This document shows, one piece after another, positions 1 through 7,457 of a stretch of DNA of 64,000 nt. The stretch's first letter is position 1. The number at the start of each line of letters is the position of its first letter. The notes below the pieces were generated by a model. The model searched no databases and was not told the DNA's origin. It saw only the letters and a list, made by a program, of their open reading frames with translations. Both the position numbers and the translations under genes were made by a program. The stretch covers positions 29,203 through 93,202 of the forward strand of contig JAUSNJ010000081.1 of NCBI GenBank assembly GCA_030645355.1. The letters run 5' to 3'. Source of the stretch: Rhodoferax sp. Lineage in GTDB: Bacteria; Pseudomonadota; Gammaproteobacteria; Burkholderiales; Burkholderiaceae_C.

Positions 1-1113
1 TTCACGGCGGTGGCCGGGCGTCTGTGGTGCGGCTACGCCTGCCCGCAGACGGTGTACACCGAAATCTTCCTGTGGCTGGAGAAGCTGGCCGAGGGAGACC
101 GCTCCGCCCGGATGCGCCGTGACGCAGCGCCCTGGACGCTGGAGAAGTTCGGCCGCAAGGCGGGCAAGCATGCGATGTGGCTGTCGGTAGCCCTGGTGAC
201 TGGCTTCACCTTTGTGGGCTACTTCACGCCCATCCACACCCTGGTGGGCGAATTTGCACGCTGGGACCTGGGCTCCTGGGAAATCTTCTGGACCTTCTTC
301 TACGGTTTTGCCACCTATGGCAATGCCGGATTCATGCGCGAGCAGGTCTGCAAATACATGTGCCCCTACGCCCGCTTCCAGAGCGCCATGTTCGACAAGG
401 ACACGCTGATCGTGTCCTATGACGTGGAACGTGGCGAGCCCCGTGGTGCGCGCTCCAAAAAGGCCGACCCCGTGGCGCTGGGATTGGGCGCTTGCGTGGA
501 CTGCAGCCTGTGCGTGCAGGTCTGCCCCACCGGCATCGACATCCGCAAGGGCCTGCAGTACGAGTGCATAGGCTGCGGTGCCTGCGCCGACGTGTGCGAC
601 ACCGTGATGGACAAGGTCGGCTACGCCCGCGGGCTGGTCAAGTACTCGACGCAGAACGCCATGAACCAGCACTGGACGCAGTCCCAGACCCTGCGCCATG
701 TGCTACGACCCCGGGTGCTGGTGTACACGGCCATTCTGGGCGTGGTGGTCACCGCGATGGCCGTGAGCCTGACGCTGCGCATTCCCTTCAAGGTGGACGT
801 GGTGCGCGACCGTGGCGCCCTGGCCCGCATTGCCGACGGTGGGCGCATCGAGAACGTGTTTCGCCTGCAGATCATGAACGCCACCGAGGCCACCCAGCAG
901 TTCCACATTTCGGTGACGGGCATGCCGGATCTGCAGGTGGTGTCCGAGAACGACATCGAGATTGCGTCCACCCAGGCGCGCTGGGTTGCCGTGCGCGTGC
1001 AGGGGCCGATGGAGGGCGCCCAACCGGGCTCCCACACCATCCACTTCGAGATTGCCGCGAAGAGCGACATCGGCAAACTGGTTGAGAAGGCCGCCTTCAT
1101 CGTGCCGCGCTGA
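1..1113 (+). CDS. ccoG: Cytochrome c oxidase accessory protein CcoG (RdxA/FixG family), 5' truncated
   Basis: The 3' part of a polyferredoxin-like membrane protein needed for copper handling and assembly of cbb3-type cytochrome oxidase. The frame is open from the first base, so the true start lies upstream of the window. Visible features are an early CGYACPQTVYTE motif, membrane segments, two 4Fe-4S motifs (CVDCSLCVQVCP and CIGCGACADVC), another transmembrane segment (VLVYTAILGVVVTAMAV), and the C-terminal Ig-like domain typical of FixG/CcoG. The rest of a cbb3 oxidase (ccoNOQP) operon would be expected just upstream, outside the window. The family assignment is very secure; the missing N-terminus is only due to the window edge. 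Confidence 0.93.
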   Translation, partial: FTAVAGRLWCGYACPQTVYTEIFLWLEKLAEGDRSARMRRDAAPWTLEKFGRKAGKHAMWLSVALVTGFTFVGYFTPIHTLVGEFARWDLGSWEIFWTFFYGFATYGNAGFMREQVCKYMCPYARFQSAMFDKDTLIVSYDVERGEPRGARSKKADPVALGLGACVDCSLCVQVCPTGIDIRKGLQYECIGCGACADVCDTVMDKVGYARGLVKYSTQNAMNQHWTQSQTLRHVLRPRVLVYTAILGVVVTAMAVSLTLRIPFKVDVVRDRGALARIADGGRIENVFRLQIMNATEATQQFHISVTGMPDLQVVSENDIEIASTQARWVAVRVQGPMEGAQPGSHTIHFEIAAKSDIGKLVEKAAFIVPR

Positions 1114-1122
1114 CCCACTAAC

Positions 1123-1731
1123 ATGGCCGCCATGACCTTCTGGGACCAACGATTTTCCGAGCCGGGCTACAAGTACGGCCTTGAGCCCAACGCCTTCCTG
1201 CGTGAGCAGGCCGCACGCATGGCACCGGCCAGCCGCGTGCTGGTTCCCGGCGACGGCGAGGGGCGCAACGGCGTCTGGCTGGCCGAACAGGGCCACCGCG
1301 TCACGTCCGTGGACTATTCCGTTGTGGGCCTGCAGAAGGCTCAGGCGCTGGCCGCCAGCCGCGGTGTGGCACTGACCACCGAGCTGGCGGATCTGGCCGA
1401 TTGGGCGCCCGCAGCTGGAACGCTGGATGCGGTGGTGCTGGTCTACACCCACCTGCCCGGCGCCTTCCGCCAAGCCGCGCACCGGCGCCTGGCGCTGGGC
1501 CTGCGCGCGGGCGGCTGGATGGTGATGGAGGCCTTTCACCCAGAGCAACTCGCCCACAACAGTGGTGGCCCCAAGGATGTAGACATGCTGTACACGCCCG
1601 AGGCGCTGGACACAGACTTTGCCGGGTGGTTGCGCTGCGAGATGTCCTGGCACGGCGAGATCCGGTTGTCGGAAGGGCCAGGTCACCAGGGGCTGGCCCA
1701 TGTGACCCGCTGGCTGGGTCAGCGGCTATAA
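1123..1731 (+). CDS. Class I SAM-dependent methyltransferase (TehB/thiopurine-MT-like)
   Basis: A 202-residue cytoplasmic methyltransferase of unknown substrate. The N-terminal FWDQRF...YKYGLEPN segment and the SAM-binding motif I VLVPGDGEGRNG followed by the acidic VTSVDYS strand are typical of small class I methyltransferases of the TehB/tellurite-resistance-like group. It begins 9 bp after ccoG on the same strand and may be cotranscribed. A second in-frame ATG at 1132 (MTFWDQRF) is an equally plausible start because no clear ribosome site precedes 1123. The substrate cannot be read from the sequence; a thiol or oxyanion substrate is only a guess from the family. Confidence 0.8.
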   Translation: MAAMTFWDQRFSEPGYKYGLEPNAFLREQAARMAPASRVLVPGDGEGRNGVWLAEQGHRVTSVDYSVVGLQKAQALAASRGVALTTELADLADWAPAAGTLDAVVLVYTHLPGAFRQAAHRRLALGLRAGGWMVMEAFHPEQLAHNSGGPKDVDMLYTPEALDTDFAGWLRCEMSWHGEIRLSEGPGHQGLAHVTRWLGQRL

Positions 1732-1746
1732 GTAAAACAGGTTGCT

Positions 1747-1788
1747 AGCCCTCGTGAATACTGACTGACTAGCTATTGATTTGATAGT
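1747..1788 (+). repeat. 42-bp interspersed repeat, copy 1 (intergenic)
   Basis: A copy of the AGCCCTCGT-N16-GCTAT-N7-ATAGC family. AGCCCTCGT is at 1747-1755, GCTAT at 1772-1776, and the last arm reads ATAGT at 1784-1788, one mismatch. It lies between the methyltransferase and the rhodanese gene, about 20 bp upstream of the rhodanese start, so it may form part of that leader. It is read here in the orientation that starts with AGCCC; the opposite strand is open for 14 codons ending in T-R-A. Confidence 0.8.
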
Positions 1789-1808
1789 AAATTAACAAGG
1801 AGCAATGT

Positions 1809-2189
1809 ATGAAAACAGCCCACGACCTCGTAGCGGCCGCCAAAACCCGGGTACAGGAAGTCGCCCTGGACCAAGCCGAGCAAGCCATTCGCGAAGCCGA
1901 CGTGCTGGTGGATGTGCGCGAGGCCGACGAATTTGCCGCCGGCCATTTGGGCGGCGCCGTGCACATCTCACGCGGCATGCTGGAGTTCAAGTTCAGCGCC
2001 AACCCGGCCCTGCAGCCGCGTGACCTGAAGATCGTGCTGTACTGCAAGACCAGTGGCCGTGCCGCGTTGGCCGCGGCCGTGTTGCACGACATGGGTTACC
2101 TGAACGTGCAGTCCATCGCCGGTGGTTTTGACGCCTGGGCGGCCGCGGGCAAGCCCGTTGCCAAACCCGAAGTACCGTCATTCGACTGA
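1809..2189 (+). CDS. Single-domain rhodanese-like sulfurtransferase
   Basis: A 126-residue protein made of one rhodanese domain. The active-site loop YCKTSGRAA carries the sulfur-accepting cysteine, preceded by the conserved LVDVREADEFAAGHLGGAVH segment. Such proteins move sulfane sulfur or detoxify cyanide or sulfide; the partner here is not evident. An AAGGAG ribosome site precedes the ATG at 1809; an ATG four bases earlier is out of frame. The last 12 bases overlap the 3' end of the convergent ctlX-like gene. A 42-bp repeat copy lies immediately upstream. Confidence 0.88.
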   Translation: MKTAHDLVAAAKTRVQEVALDQAEQAIREADVLVDVREADEFAAGHLGGAVHISRGMLEFKFSANPALQPRDLKIVLYCKTSGRAALAAAVLHDMGYLNVQSIAGGFDAWAAAGKPVAKPEVPSFD

Positions 2190-3134
2190 AGCAATTTGTT
2201 GGACAGGGCGTGGCTTCAGGTGGATGCCGGCCAGCATGCAGCGCACTGAGCCGCCTGCCCGTTCGATGGTCGGCACCTCCAGCGCCAGTAGCGAGACGCT
2301 GCGCTCCAGGGCTGCGATTTGTTCGCGGGTCAGCGCGCGCAGCGCGCGTGACGACAGCGCCAGCAGCCGGCCCTGGCGGCTCTGCAGCTCCAGTGCATTG
2401 CCGGCAAATTCACCAATCTGCGCGGCCGTCAGTTCGATCAGCGCACGGCCGTTTTCGGTGAGGCGCTGGCGCACTTCAGTGCGCCGCTGCGCGTCGGTGA
2501 TCAGGTCAAAACCAGCCATGGCAAAGTCGGTCCCAATGCACATCAGCACATTGGTGTGGTAGACCGCCCGGCCGCCGGCGTCGGCCGCGTCAAACAGCAT
2601 GGGCTCGTAGTTGAAGTGGGTGCAAAACCGCTCCAGCGCCAGCGGGTCGGCCCGGTTCGAGCGGGCCACGTAGGACACGCGGTCGATGTGGTCCAGCACC
2701 ATGGCGCCCGTGCCCTCCAGGTACGCATGGTCCTGCTCCAGCCCCGAGTAGTCGATGACGTCCTGCACGCGGTAGTGCTGTTTCAGGCCGTCGATGATGT
2801 CCCACCGCCGCTCGCGCTGGCGGCTGGGCGTGGCCATCGGAAAGATGGCGACATGGCCGCCGGCGTGGGTGGAGAACCAGTTGTTGGGGAACACGGCGTC
2901 GGGCGTGGCGGTGCCGGTGTCTTCAAACAGATGCACCCGCACCCCGGCGTCCTGCAATTGGCGCACCATGGTGCTGACCTCGGCATGAGCCGCGGCGGCC
3001 GTATCCGCCTGGGTTGCGGCGGCATCACTCTTCTGGAAGGCGTTGTCCGCCAGCGTGTCCGGGTTGGAGCGAAATGCATGCGGGCGCACCATCACCACGG
3101 CGGCCGGCGCCTGGGGTGAATACGGGGCGGTCAC
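2178..3134 (-). CDS. ctlX: Citrulline-utilization hydrolase CtlX-like (amidinotransferase superfamily)
   Basis: A 318-residue member of the guanidino-group-modifying enzyme superfamily (relatives: arginine deiminase, DDAH). It carries the motif FPNNWFSTH, the catalytic histidine in YHTNVLMCIG, and a C-terminal catalytic cysteine in GGSVRCMLAGIHL. The match to the CtlX/COG4874 group is by motif recall. It starts with GTG overlapping the stop of ocd by 4 nt (GTGA), so the two are translationally coupled. Next to ornithine cyclodeaminase, the natural reading is conversion of a ureido or guanidino amino acid (citrulline or a methylated arginine) towards ornithine, then proline. The exact substrate is an inference from context. 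Confidence 0.78.
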   Translation of the reverse strand: MTAPYSPQAPAAVVMVRPHAFRSNPDTLADNAFQKSDAAATQADTAAAAHAEVSTMVRQLQDAGVRVHLFEDTGTATPDAVFPNNWFSTHAGGHVAIFPMATPSRQRERRWDIIDGLKQHYRVQDVIDYSGLEQDHAYLEGTGAMVLDHIDRVSYVARSNRADPLALERFCTHFNYEPMLFDAADAGGRAVYHTNVLMCIGTDFAMAGFDLITDAQRRTEVRQRLTENGRALIELTAAQIGEFAGNALELQSRQGRLLALSSRALRALTREQIAALERSVSLLALEVPTIERAGGSVRCMLAGIHLKPRPVQQIASVE

Positions 3135-4240
3135 GCCGTCACTACCGGCGTTGCCTGTCCCGCAGCCTTGACCGTAGCCGGGGCAGATACGGGGCGGATC
3201 AACTGGTACAGGTCCTTGGGGTTGTCCAGTTCGGGGATCAGCGGGATGGTGTTGCCGATGTCCAGGGAGCGGGCCAGATCGTGCACATAGCGCAGGGCCG
3301 AGAAATCCTCCATCGCAAAGCCCACCGAGTCGAACAGCGTGATCTGGTCGCTGCGTTCACGGCCCACCGCCTGTCCGCACAGCACCCGCCACAACTCGGT
3401 GACGGCAAATCCGGCGTCCATTTGCTGCAGGTCGCCCTCGATGCGGGTCTGCGGCTCGTATTCCACAAACACGCTCGCGGCGTGCAGTACATCGGCGTGT
3501 AGCTCGGTCTTGCCCGGGCAGTCGCCGCCAACGCCGTTGATGTGCATGCCAGGCTCCAGCATGTCGGGCGTGAGGATGGTGGCATTGGTCTTGTCGGCGG
3601 TGACCGTGGTCACGATGTCGCAACCGCGCACGGCCTCGGCCGTGCTTTCGCACTTCACCAGGCGCAGGCCGGCCGCGTCGGGGTTGTTCTGCAAGTTGCG
3701 CAGCAGCTTGGCCGTGGCCTGGGCATCCACATCGAACAGGCGAATCTCGGTAATGCCCACCAGGTGGTGAAAAGCCAGGGCCTGGAACTCGCTTTGCGCG
3801 CCATTTCCAATCAACGCCATGACGCGGCTGTTGGGCCGGGCCAGCGCCTGCGCCGCCACGGCCGACGTGGCCGCGGTGCGCAGCGCGGTGGTCAGGGTCA
3901 GCTCGCTGATCAGCAGCGGGAAGCCGCTGGCTACATCGGCCAGCACGCCAAAGGCCATCACCGTGGACAAGCCTTTGGCCGTGTTCTTGGGGTGGCCGTT
4001 GACGTATTTGAAGGTGTAGGTGCTGGCATCGGCAATGGGCATCAGCTCGATGACGCCGTCCGGCGAATGGGCCGCCAGCCGGGCCGACTTGTCAAAGCTC
4101 TTCCAGCGCAGGAAGTCCTGCTGGATGTAGCGGGCCAGGCCTTGCAGCGTAGTGGCCAGGCCGGTGCGGCTGACCATGCTGGCGATTTCTTGCGGGCTTA
4201 GAAACAGCGTTTGATTGGGGGTAGTAGGTGGTGTTGTCAT
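3131..4240 (-). CDS. ocd: Ornithine cyclodeaminase
   Basis: A 369-residue enzyme of the ornithine cyclodeaminase/mu-crystallin family, which turns L-ornithine into L-proline and ammonia using NAD. The Rossmann motif MALIGNGAQSEFQALAFH and the upstream KYVNGHPKNTAKGLSTVM segment fit true ornithine cyclodeaminases (about 350 residues). The first gene of a two-gene operon with the CtlX-like hydrolase, it is divergent from an Lrp-type regulator 110 bp away, which probably controls it in response to an amino acid. Start at 4240 (MTTPPTTPNQTLF). Confidence 0.9.
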   Translation of the reverse strand: MTTPPTTPNQTLFLSPQEIASMVSRTGLATTLQGLARYIQQDFLRWKSFDKSARLAAHSPDGVIELMPIADASTYTFKYVNGHPKNTAKGLSTVMAFGVLADVASGFPLLISELTLTTALRTAATSAVAAQALARPNSRVMALIGNGAQSEFQALAFHHLVGITEIRLFDVDAQATAKLLRNLQNNPDAAGLRLVKCESTAEAVRGCDIVTTVTADKTNATILTPDMLEPGMHINGVGGDCPGKTELHADVLHAASVFVEYEPQTRIEGDLQQMDAGFAVTELWRVLCGQAVGRERSDQITLFDSVGFAMEDFSALRYVHDLARSLDIGNTIPLIPELDNPKDLYQLIRPVSAPATVKAAGQATPVVTA

Positions 4241-4327
4241 GGTCGGTCTCCGTTACAGAGAAGTATGGTTTTCCGTTCAAACAACCACAATCGTCAACAA
4301 TGTATAGAAATAGGTAACTTATTGGCG

Positions 4328-4351
4328 TTATGGCATGTTAAATTGCCATAA
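4328..4351. promoter_or_regulatory. Inverted repeat overlapping the lrp start, candidate autoregulatory operator
   Basis: A perfect 8-bp inverted repeat (TTATGGCA, 8-nt AT-rich spacer, TGCCATAA) sits in the AT-rich 110-bp gap between ocd and the Lrp-type gene. Its right arm reaches the first base of the regulator's ATG. Lrp/AsnC proteins often bind such sites to control themselves and a divergent target. The function is inferred from position; the sequence is not the classical E. coli Lrp consensus. Confidence 0.5.
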
Positions 4352-4776
4352 TGGATGAAATCGACCACAAACTGATGTCGCTGCTGCGCCAGGACGCGCG
4401 CCTGAGCGTGGCCGCGCTGGCGGCCAAATTGCGGGTGTCGCGTGGCACGGTGACCAACCGCATCCGCCGTCTGGAGGATGACGGCGTCATCGTCGGCTAC
4501 ACCGTGCGTTTGCGCCCGGACGTGCAGCACAACGCCATCAAGGCCTGGATGAGCATTGCCGTCGATGGCAACCAGACCCGCACCGTGATTGCCGCCCTGC
4601 TGGGTGAGCCCGGCGTGGCCACGCTGCACGACACCAATGGCCGCTGGGATCTGCTGGCAGAATTGCGGGCCGAAACCCTGCAGGAGCTGGCCAAGGTGCT
4701 GGAGCGCATCCGCTTGCTCAAGGGCATCAGCAACACCGAGACCAGCATCCACCTGGAGACGTTCCGGGTTTCGTGA
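4351..4776 (+). CDS. Lrp/AsnC-family transcriptional regulator
   Basis: A 141-residue regulator with an N-terminal helix-turn-helix (LSVAALAAKLRVSRGTVTNRIRRLEDDGVI) and a C-terminal RAM/AsnC ligand-binding domain. The start MDEIDHKLMSLLRQDARLS is canonical for the family. Its divergent position suggests it controls the ctlX-ocd operon, with ornithine, arginine, citrulline or proline as likely effectors. Its own start codon is touched by an inverted repeat at 4328-4351, consistent with autoregulation. Confidence 0.9.
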   Translation: MDEIDHKLMSLLRQDARLSVAALAAKLRVSRGTVTNRIRRLEDDGVIVGYTVRLRPDVQHNAIKAWMSIAVDGNQTRTVIAALLGEPGVATLHDTNGRWDLLAELRAETLQELAKVLERIRLLKGISNTETSIHLETFRVS

Positions 4777-4823
4777 CGCGGCACACCTGTCGGCCACCCT
4801 TTTGACATCTGGAGAGATTTGAC

Positions 4824-5624
4824 ATGCACACCGCAAAGCCCATCACGCTTCATGGAAAGCCCCTTGGCAGCGGGCGTTTCCCCGCGCTCTGCACCCCGCT
4901 GGTCGGGCGCAGCCGAGCACGCATTCTGGAAGAGGTGGCCTGTGTGGTGGCCCTGCAGCCAGACCTGCTGGAGTGGCGGGTGGATTTCTTCGATGGCATT
5001 GGCAACACGGCCGACGTCGTGGCACTGGCCGGCGAGATTCGCCAGGCCGCAGCGGGCATCCCGCTGCTGTTCACGCGGCGCTCCATCCGCGAGGGCGGCG
5101 AGCCCATCGCCCTGGGGGAAGACGACGTGGTGGCCCTGGTTGAAGCGGTCTGCACCAGCGGCTTCGTGGAGCTGGTGGACTTTGAGATGAACAACGACCC
5201 CGAGCACATCGCCCGGGTCCGAGCGGCCGCCCATGCCCACGGCGTGGCGCTGGTGCTGTCGTACCACAACTTTCAGTCCACCCCCGCGCAGGAGGTGCTG
5301 TGCCAGCGCTTTGCGCAAGCCAAGAGCCTGGGGGCCGATGTCGCCAAGATTGCGGTCATGCCACAGCGCCTCGAAGATGTGCTCAGCGTGTTGGGCGCGA
5401 CGCTGGCGTCCAGCCAGACGTTGGACATTCCGCTGGTCAGCATGTCGATGGGTGGTTATGGCGCGTTGACCCGCCTGTTTGGCTGGACCTTTGGTTCGGC
5501 CATGAGCTTTGTCGTGGGGGCAGGCACCTCCGCGCCGGGGCAGGTCCCTATCGCCGACATGAACGCGGTGCTGGAGATCATGCAACGGTCCCTGGCTTCC
5601 AGAGCCGCACAAGCGGTCGATTAA
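4824..5624 (+). CDS. aroD: Type I 3-dehydroquinate dehydratase
   Basis: A 266-residue enzyme of the shikimate pathway that dehydrates 3-dehydroquinate to 3-dehydroshikimate through a Schiff base. The catalytic lysine is in DVAKIAVMP and the catalytic histidine in VLSYHNFQ; the C-terminal SMGGYGALTR loop is also conserved. GGAGAGATTTGAC precedes the ATG. Many Burkholderiales use a type II enzyme (aroQ), so a type I copy next to amino-acid catabolic genes may have a catabolic (quinate) or supplementary role; that role is inferred. A 6-bp hairpin (5628-5642) follows the stop but lacks a T-run. Confidence 0.9.
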   Translation: MHTAKPITLHGKPLGSGRFPALCTPLVGRSRARILEEVACVVALQPDLLEWRVDFFDGIGNTADVVALAGEIRQAAAGIPLLFTRRSIREGGEPIALGEDDVVALVEAVCTSGFVELVDFEMNNDPEHIARVRAAAHAHGVALVLSYHNFQSTPAQEVLCQRFAQAKSLGADVAKIAVMPQRLEDVLSVLGATLASSQTLDIPLVSMSMGGYGALTRLFGWTFGSAMSFVVGAGTSAPGQVPIADMNAVLEIMQRSLASRAAQAVD

Positions 5625-5763
5625 CCCGGCAGCGCCGCTGCCAGCCGCGTGCCGGACCTGTCAATAGCCTGTTTAGGCTACGGCCTTAGGCCAATCTGGT
5701 TCTATCGTTGATGCGCGTGCGTCCCTAACATGGAACCATTCCGTTCCATCGAAGGAGATACTT

Positions 5764-6801
5764 ATGAACACCCCCATCAGCCACCCTGCCAAACGCGGCG
5801 TCGCGCTCGCCGCCCTGGTACTGGCGGCACAGCTGGCGACCGCCGCAGACCCCACCAGCACAGTCACACTGGTGGGTCGCGCCGTGCCCGACATCGCCAA
5901 CCTGCCCGCCGGCCCGCAGCGTGATTTGGTCGAGTATGGCAAGCAACTATCCGAGCGCACCTTCGCCCATATCGGCCCGGAGGTCGCCAACCAGAAGCTG
6001 CGCTACGCCGGCAACAACTTGGCCTGCGTTTCCTGCCACGAAGCCAGCGCCACCAAACCCTTCGCCATGCCCTGGGTTGGCGTGAGCGCGACTTTCCCGC
6101 AGTACCGCGGCCGCGAAGACGACATCAGCACGGTGGAAGAGCGGGTCAACGGCTGCATGGAGCGCAGCATGAACGGTAAAGCCCTGCCGCTGGACTCGCG
6201 CGAGATGAAAGCCTTCACTACCTACATCGCCTTTCTGTCAAAGGACGTGCCAATTGGCGCCACAGTCCAAGGCGCGGGCACGGTGCAGAGCAAGATGCCC
6301 AACCGCCGCGCTGACGTCACGGCTGGGGCCACTGTTTACGCAGCCAAGTGTGCGGTCTGCCACGGTGTTGACGGCCAGGGCACGCGCGTCGGCAAGGCTG
6401 GCGATGCGCAGGGCTACACCTTCCCGCCACTGTGGGGGCCGGACAGCTTCAACACCGGAGCGGGCATGAACCGTCTGGCGATGGCGGCGCGATTCATCAA
6501 GCACAACATGCCCTTGGGTACCAGCCACGACGCCACCCAGCTGAGTGACGACGAGGCCTACGACGTCTCGGCCCTGATGGTCTCAAAGCCGCGCCCGGTC
6601 AAAGCCAACCTCGAGGTGGACTTCCCCGCACGCTGGAACAAGCCGGTGGATGCTGCCTTCCCGCCCTACCTGGTGGGTACAGCCGACCAGCACAAGTTCG
6701 GACCCTTCCCGCCGCTGGCCGACAAGCAGAAACAGATGACCGAGCAGCTAAAGGCACTCGCCGCCGCGGAACGCGCCGCTAAGGCTCCGCCCAGCCGCTG
6801 A
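5764..6801 (+). CDS. tsdA: Dihaem c-type cytochrome, TsdA-like thiosulfate dehydrogenase/tetrathionate reductase
   Basis: A 345-residue periplasmic cytochrome with a Sec signal peptide (about residues 1-28) and two haem c sites, CVSCH (88-92) and CAVCH (195-199). VNGCMERSMNGKALP contains Cys131, matching the unusual axial Cys ligand of haem 1 in TsdA enzymes; FIKHNMPLG has the Lys/Met ligand region of haem 2. TsdA enzymes interconvert thiosulfate and tetrathionate. A strong GAAGGAG ribosome site precedes the ATG. It is convergent with a TtrS/TtrR-like two-component system, which supports a role in tetrathionate/thiosulfate metabolism. The direction of catalysis cannot be read from the sequence. 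Confidence 0.82.
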   Translation: MNTPISHPAKRGVALAALVLAAQLATAADPTSTVTLVGRAVPDIANLPAGPQRDLVEYGKQLSERTFAHIGPEVANQKLRYAGNNLACVSCHEASATKPFAMPWVGVSATFPQYRGREDDISTVEERVNGCMERSMNGKALPLDSREMKAFTTYIAFLSKDVPIGATVQGAGTVQSKMPNRRADVTAGATVYAAKCAVCHGVDGQGTRVGKAGDAQGYTFPPLWGPDSFNTGAGMNRLAMAARFIKHNMPLGTSHDATQLSDDEAYDVSALMVSKPRPVKANLEVDFPARWNKPVDAAFPPYLVGTADQHKFGPFPPLADKQKQMTEQLKALAAAERAAKAPPSR

Positions 6802-6818
6802 GCCCGCGGTGCCGCACC

Positions 6819-7457
6819 TCAGCTGGCATCCAGCCCGGCGGGGTCCGCCCGCAGCAGCACGCGGGCCAAATCGGCGGCGTGACCGCTGCCGATCTTTTCG
6901 GTGATGCGCTGTCGGTGCACGTGCACCGTGTTGTCGCTGATGTCCAGGTCACGCGCGACCTCCTTGTTCGACAGGCCCAATGCCAGCAGCCGTGCAACTT
7001 TGCGCTCGCGTGGTGAGAGCCGCTCCAGAATGGTCTGCGCTTCCTCTTGACGCACTCGCCGGCGCTGGCGCTCGACACTTGCTTCCACGGCGCGGTTGAC
7101 CGTGTCCAGAAGTGCCTGCTCCTTGAACGGTTTTTGCAGAAAGTCCAGTGCTCCCCCTTTCATTGCCTGCACGGCCTGTTCGATGTCGCCGTGGCCGGTC
7201 ATGAACACGATCGGGAATGGCGAGCCGGCCGACACCATCCGGCGTTGCAACTCCAGTCCACTCATGCGCGGCATGCGGATGTCCAGCAGCAGGCAGCCGC
7301 CCTGCGGCGCCAGCGCCGGTGTAGCGCCGAGGAAGGCCTCGGCCGACTCATGGCCCACGGCCTCAAAGCCGCATCCTTCGAGCAAAAACAGCAGTGAGCG
7401 CAGGAAAACAACATCGTCGTCGACGACATGGATGACTGGCACTGGGGTCGTGTTCAT
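6819..7457 (-). CDS. ttrR: TtrR/FixJ-like response regulator
   Basis: A 212-residue response regulator: a receiver domain with phospho-acceptor Asp59 in LLLDIRMPRMSG and the K of FLQKPFK, then a LuxR/FixJ-type helix-turn-helix (LSPRERKVARLLALGLSNKEVARDLDISDNTVHVHRQ). It overlaps the upstream kinase gene by 4 nt (ATGA). The pairing with a kinase that has a phosphonate-binding-like sensor domain resembles TtrRS of tetrathionate respiration. It ends 17 bp from the convergent tsdA stop. TsdA as a target is an inference. Confidence 0.8.
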   Translation of the reverse strand: MNTTPVPVIHVVDDDVVFLRSLLFLLEGCGFEAVGHESAEAFLGATPALAPQGGCLLLDIRMPRMSGLELQRRMVSAGSPFPIVFMTGHGDIEQAVQAMKGGALDFLQKPFKEQALLDTVNRAVEASVERQRRRVRQEEAQTILERLSPRERKVARLLALGLSNKEVARDLDISDNTVHVHRQRITEKIGSGHAADLARVLLRADPAGLDAS

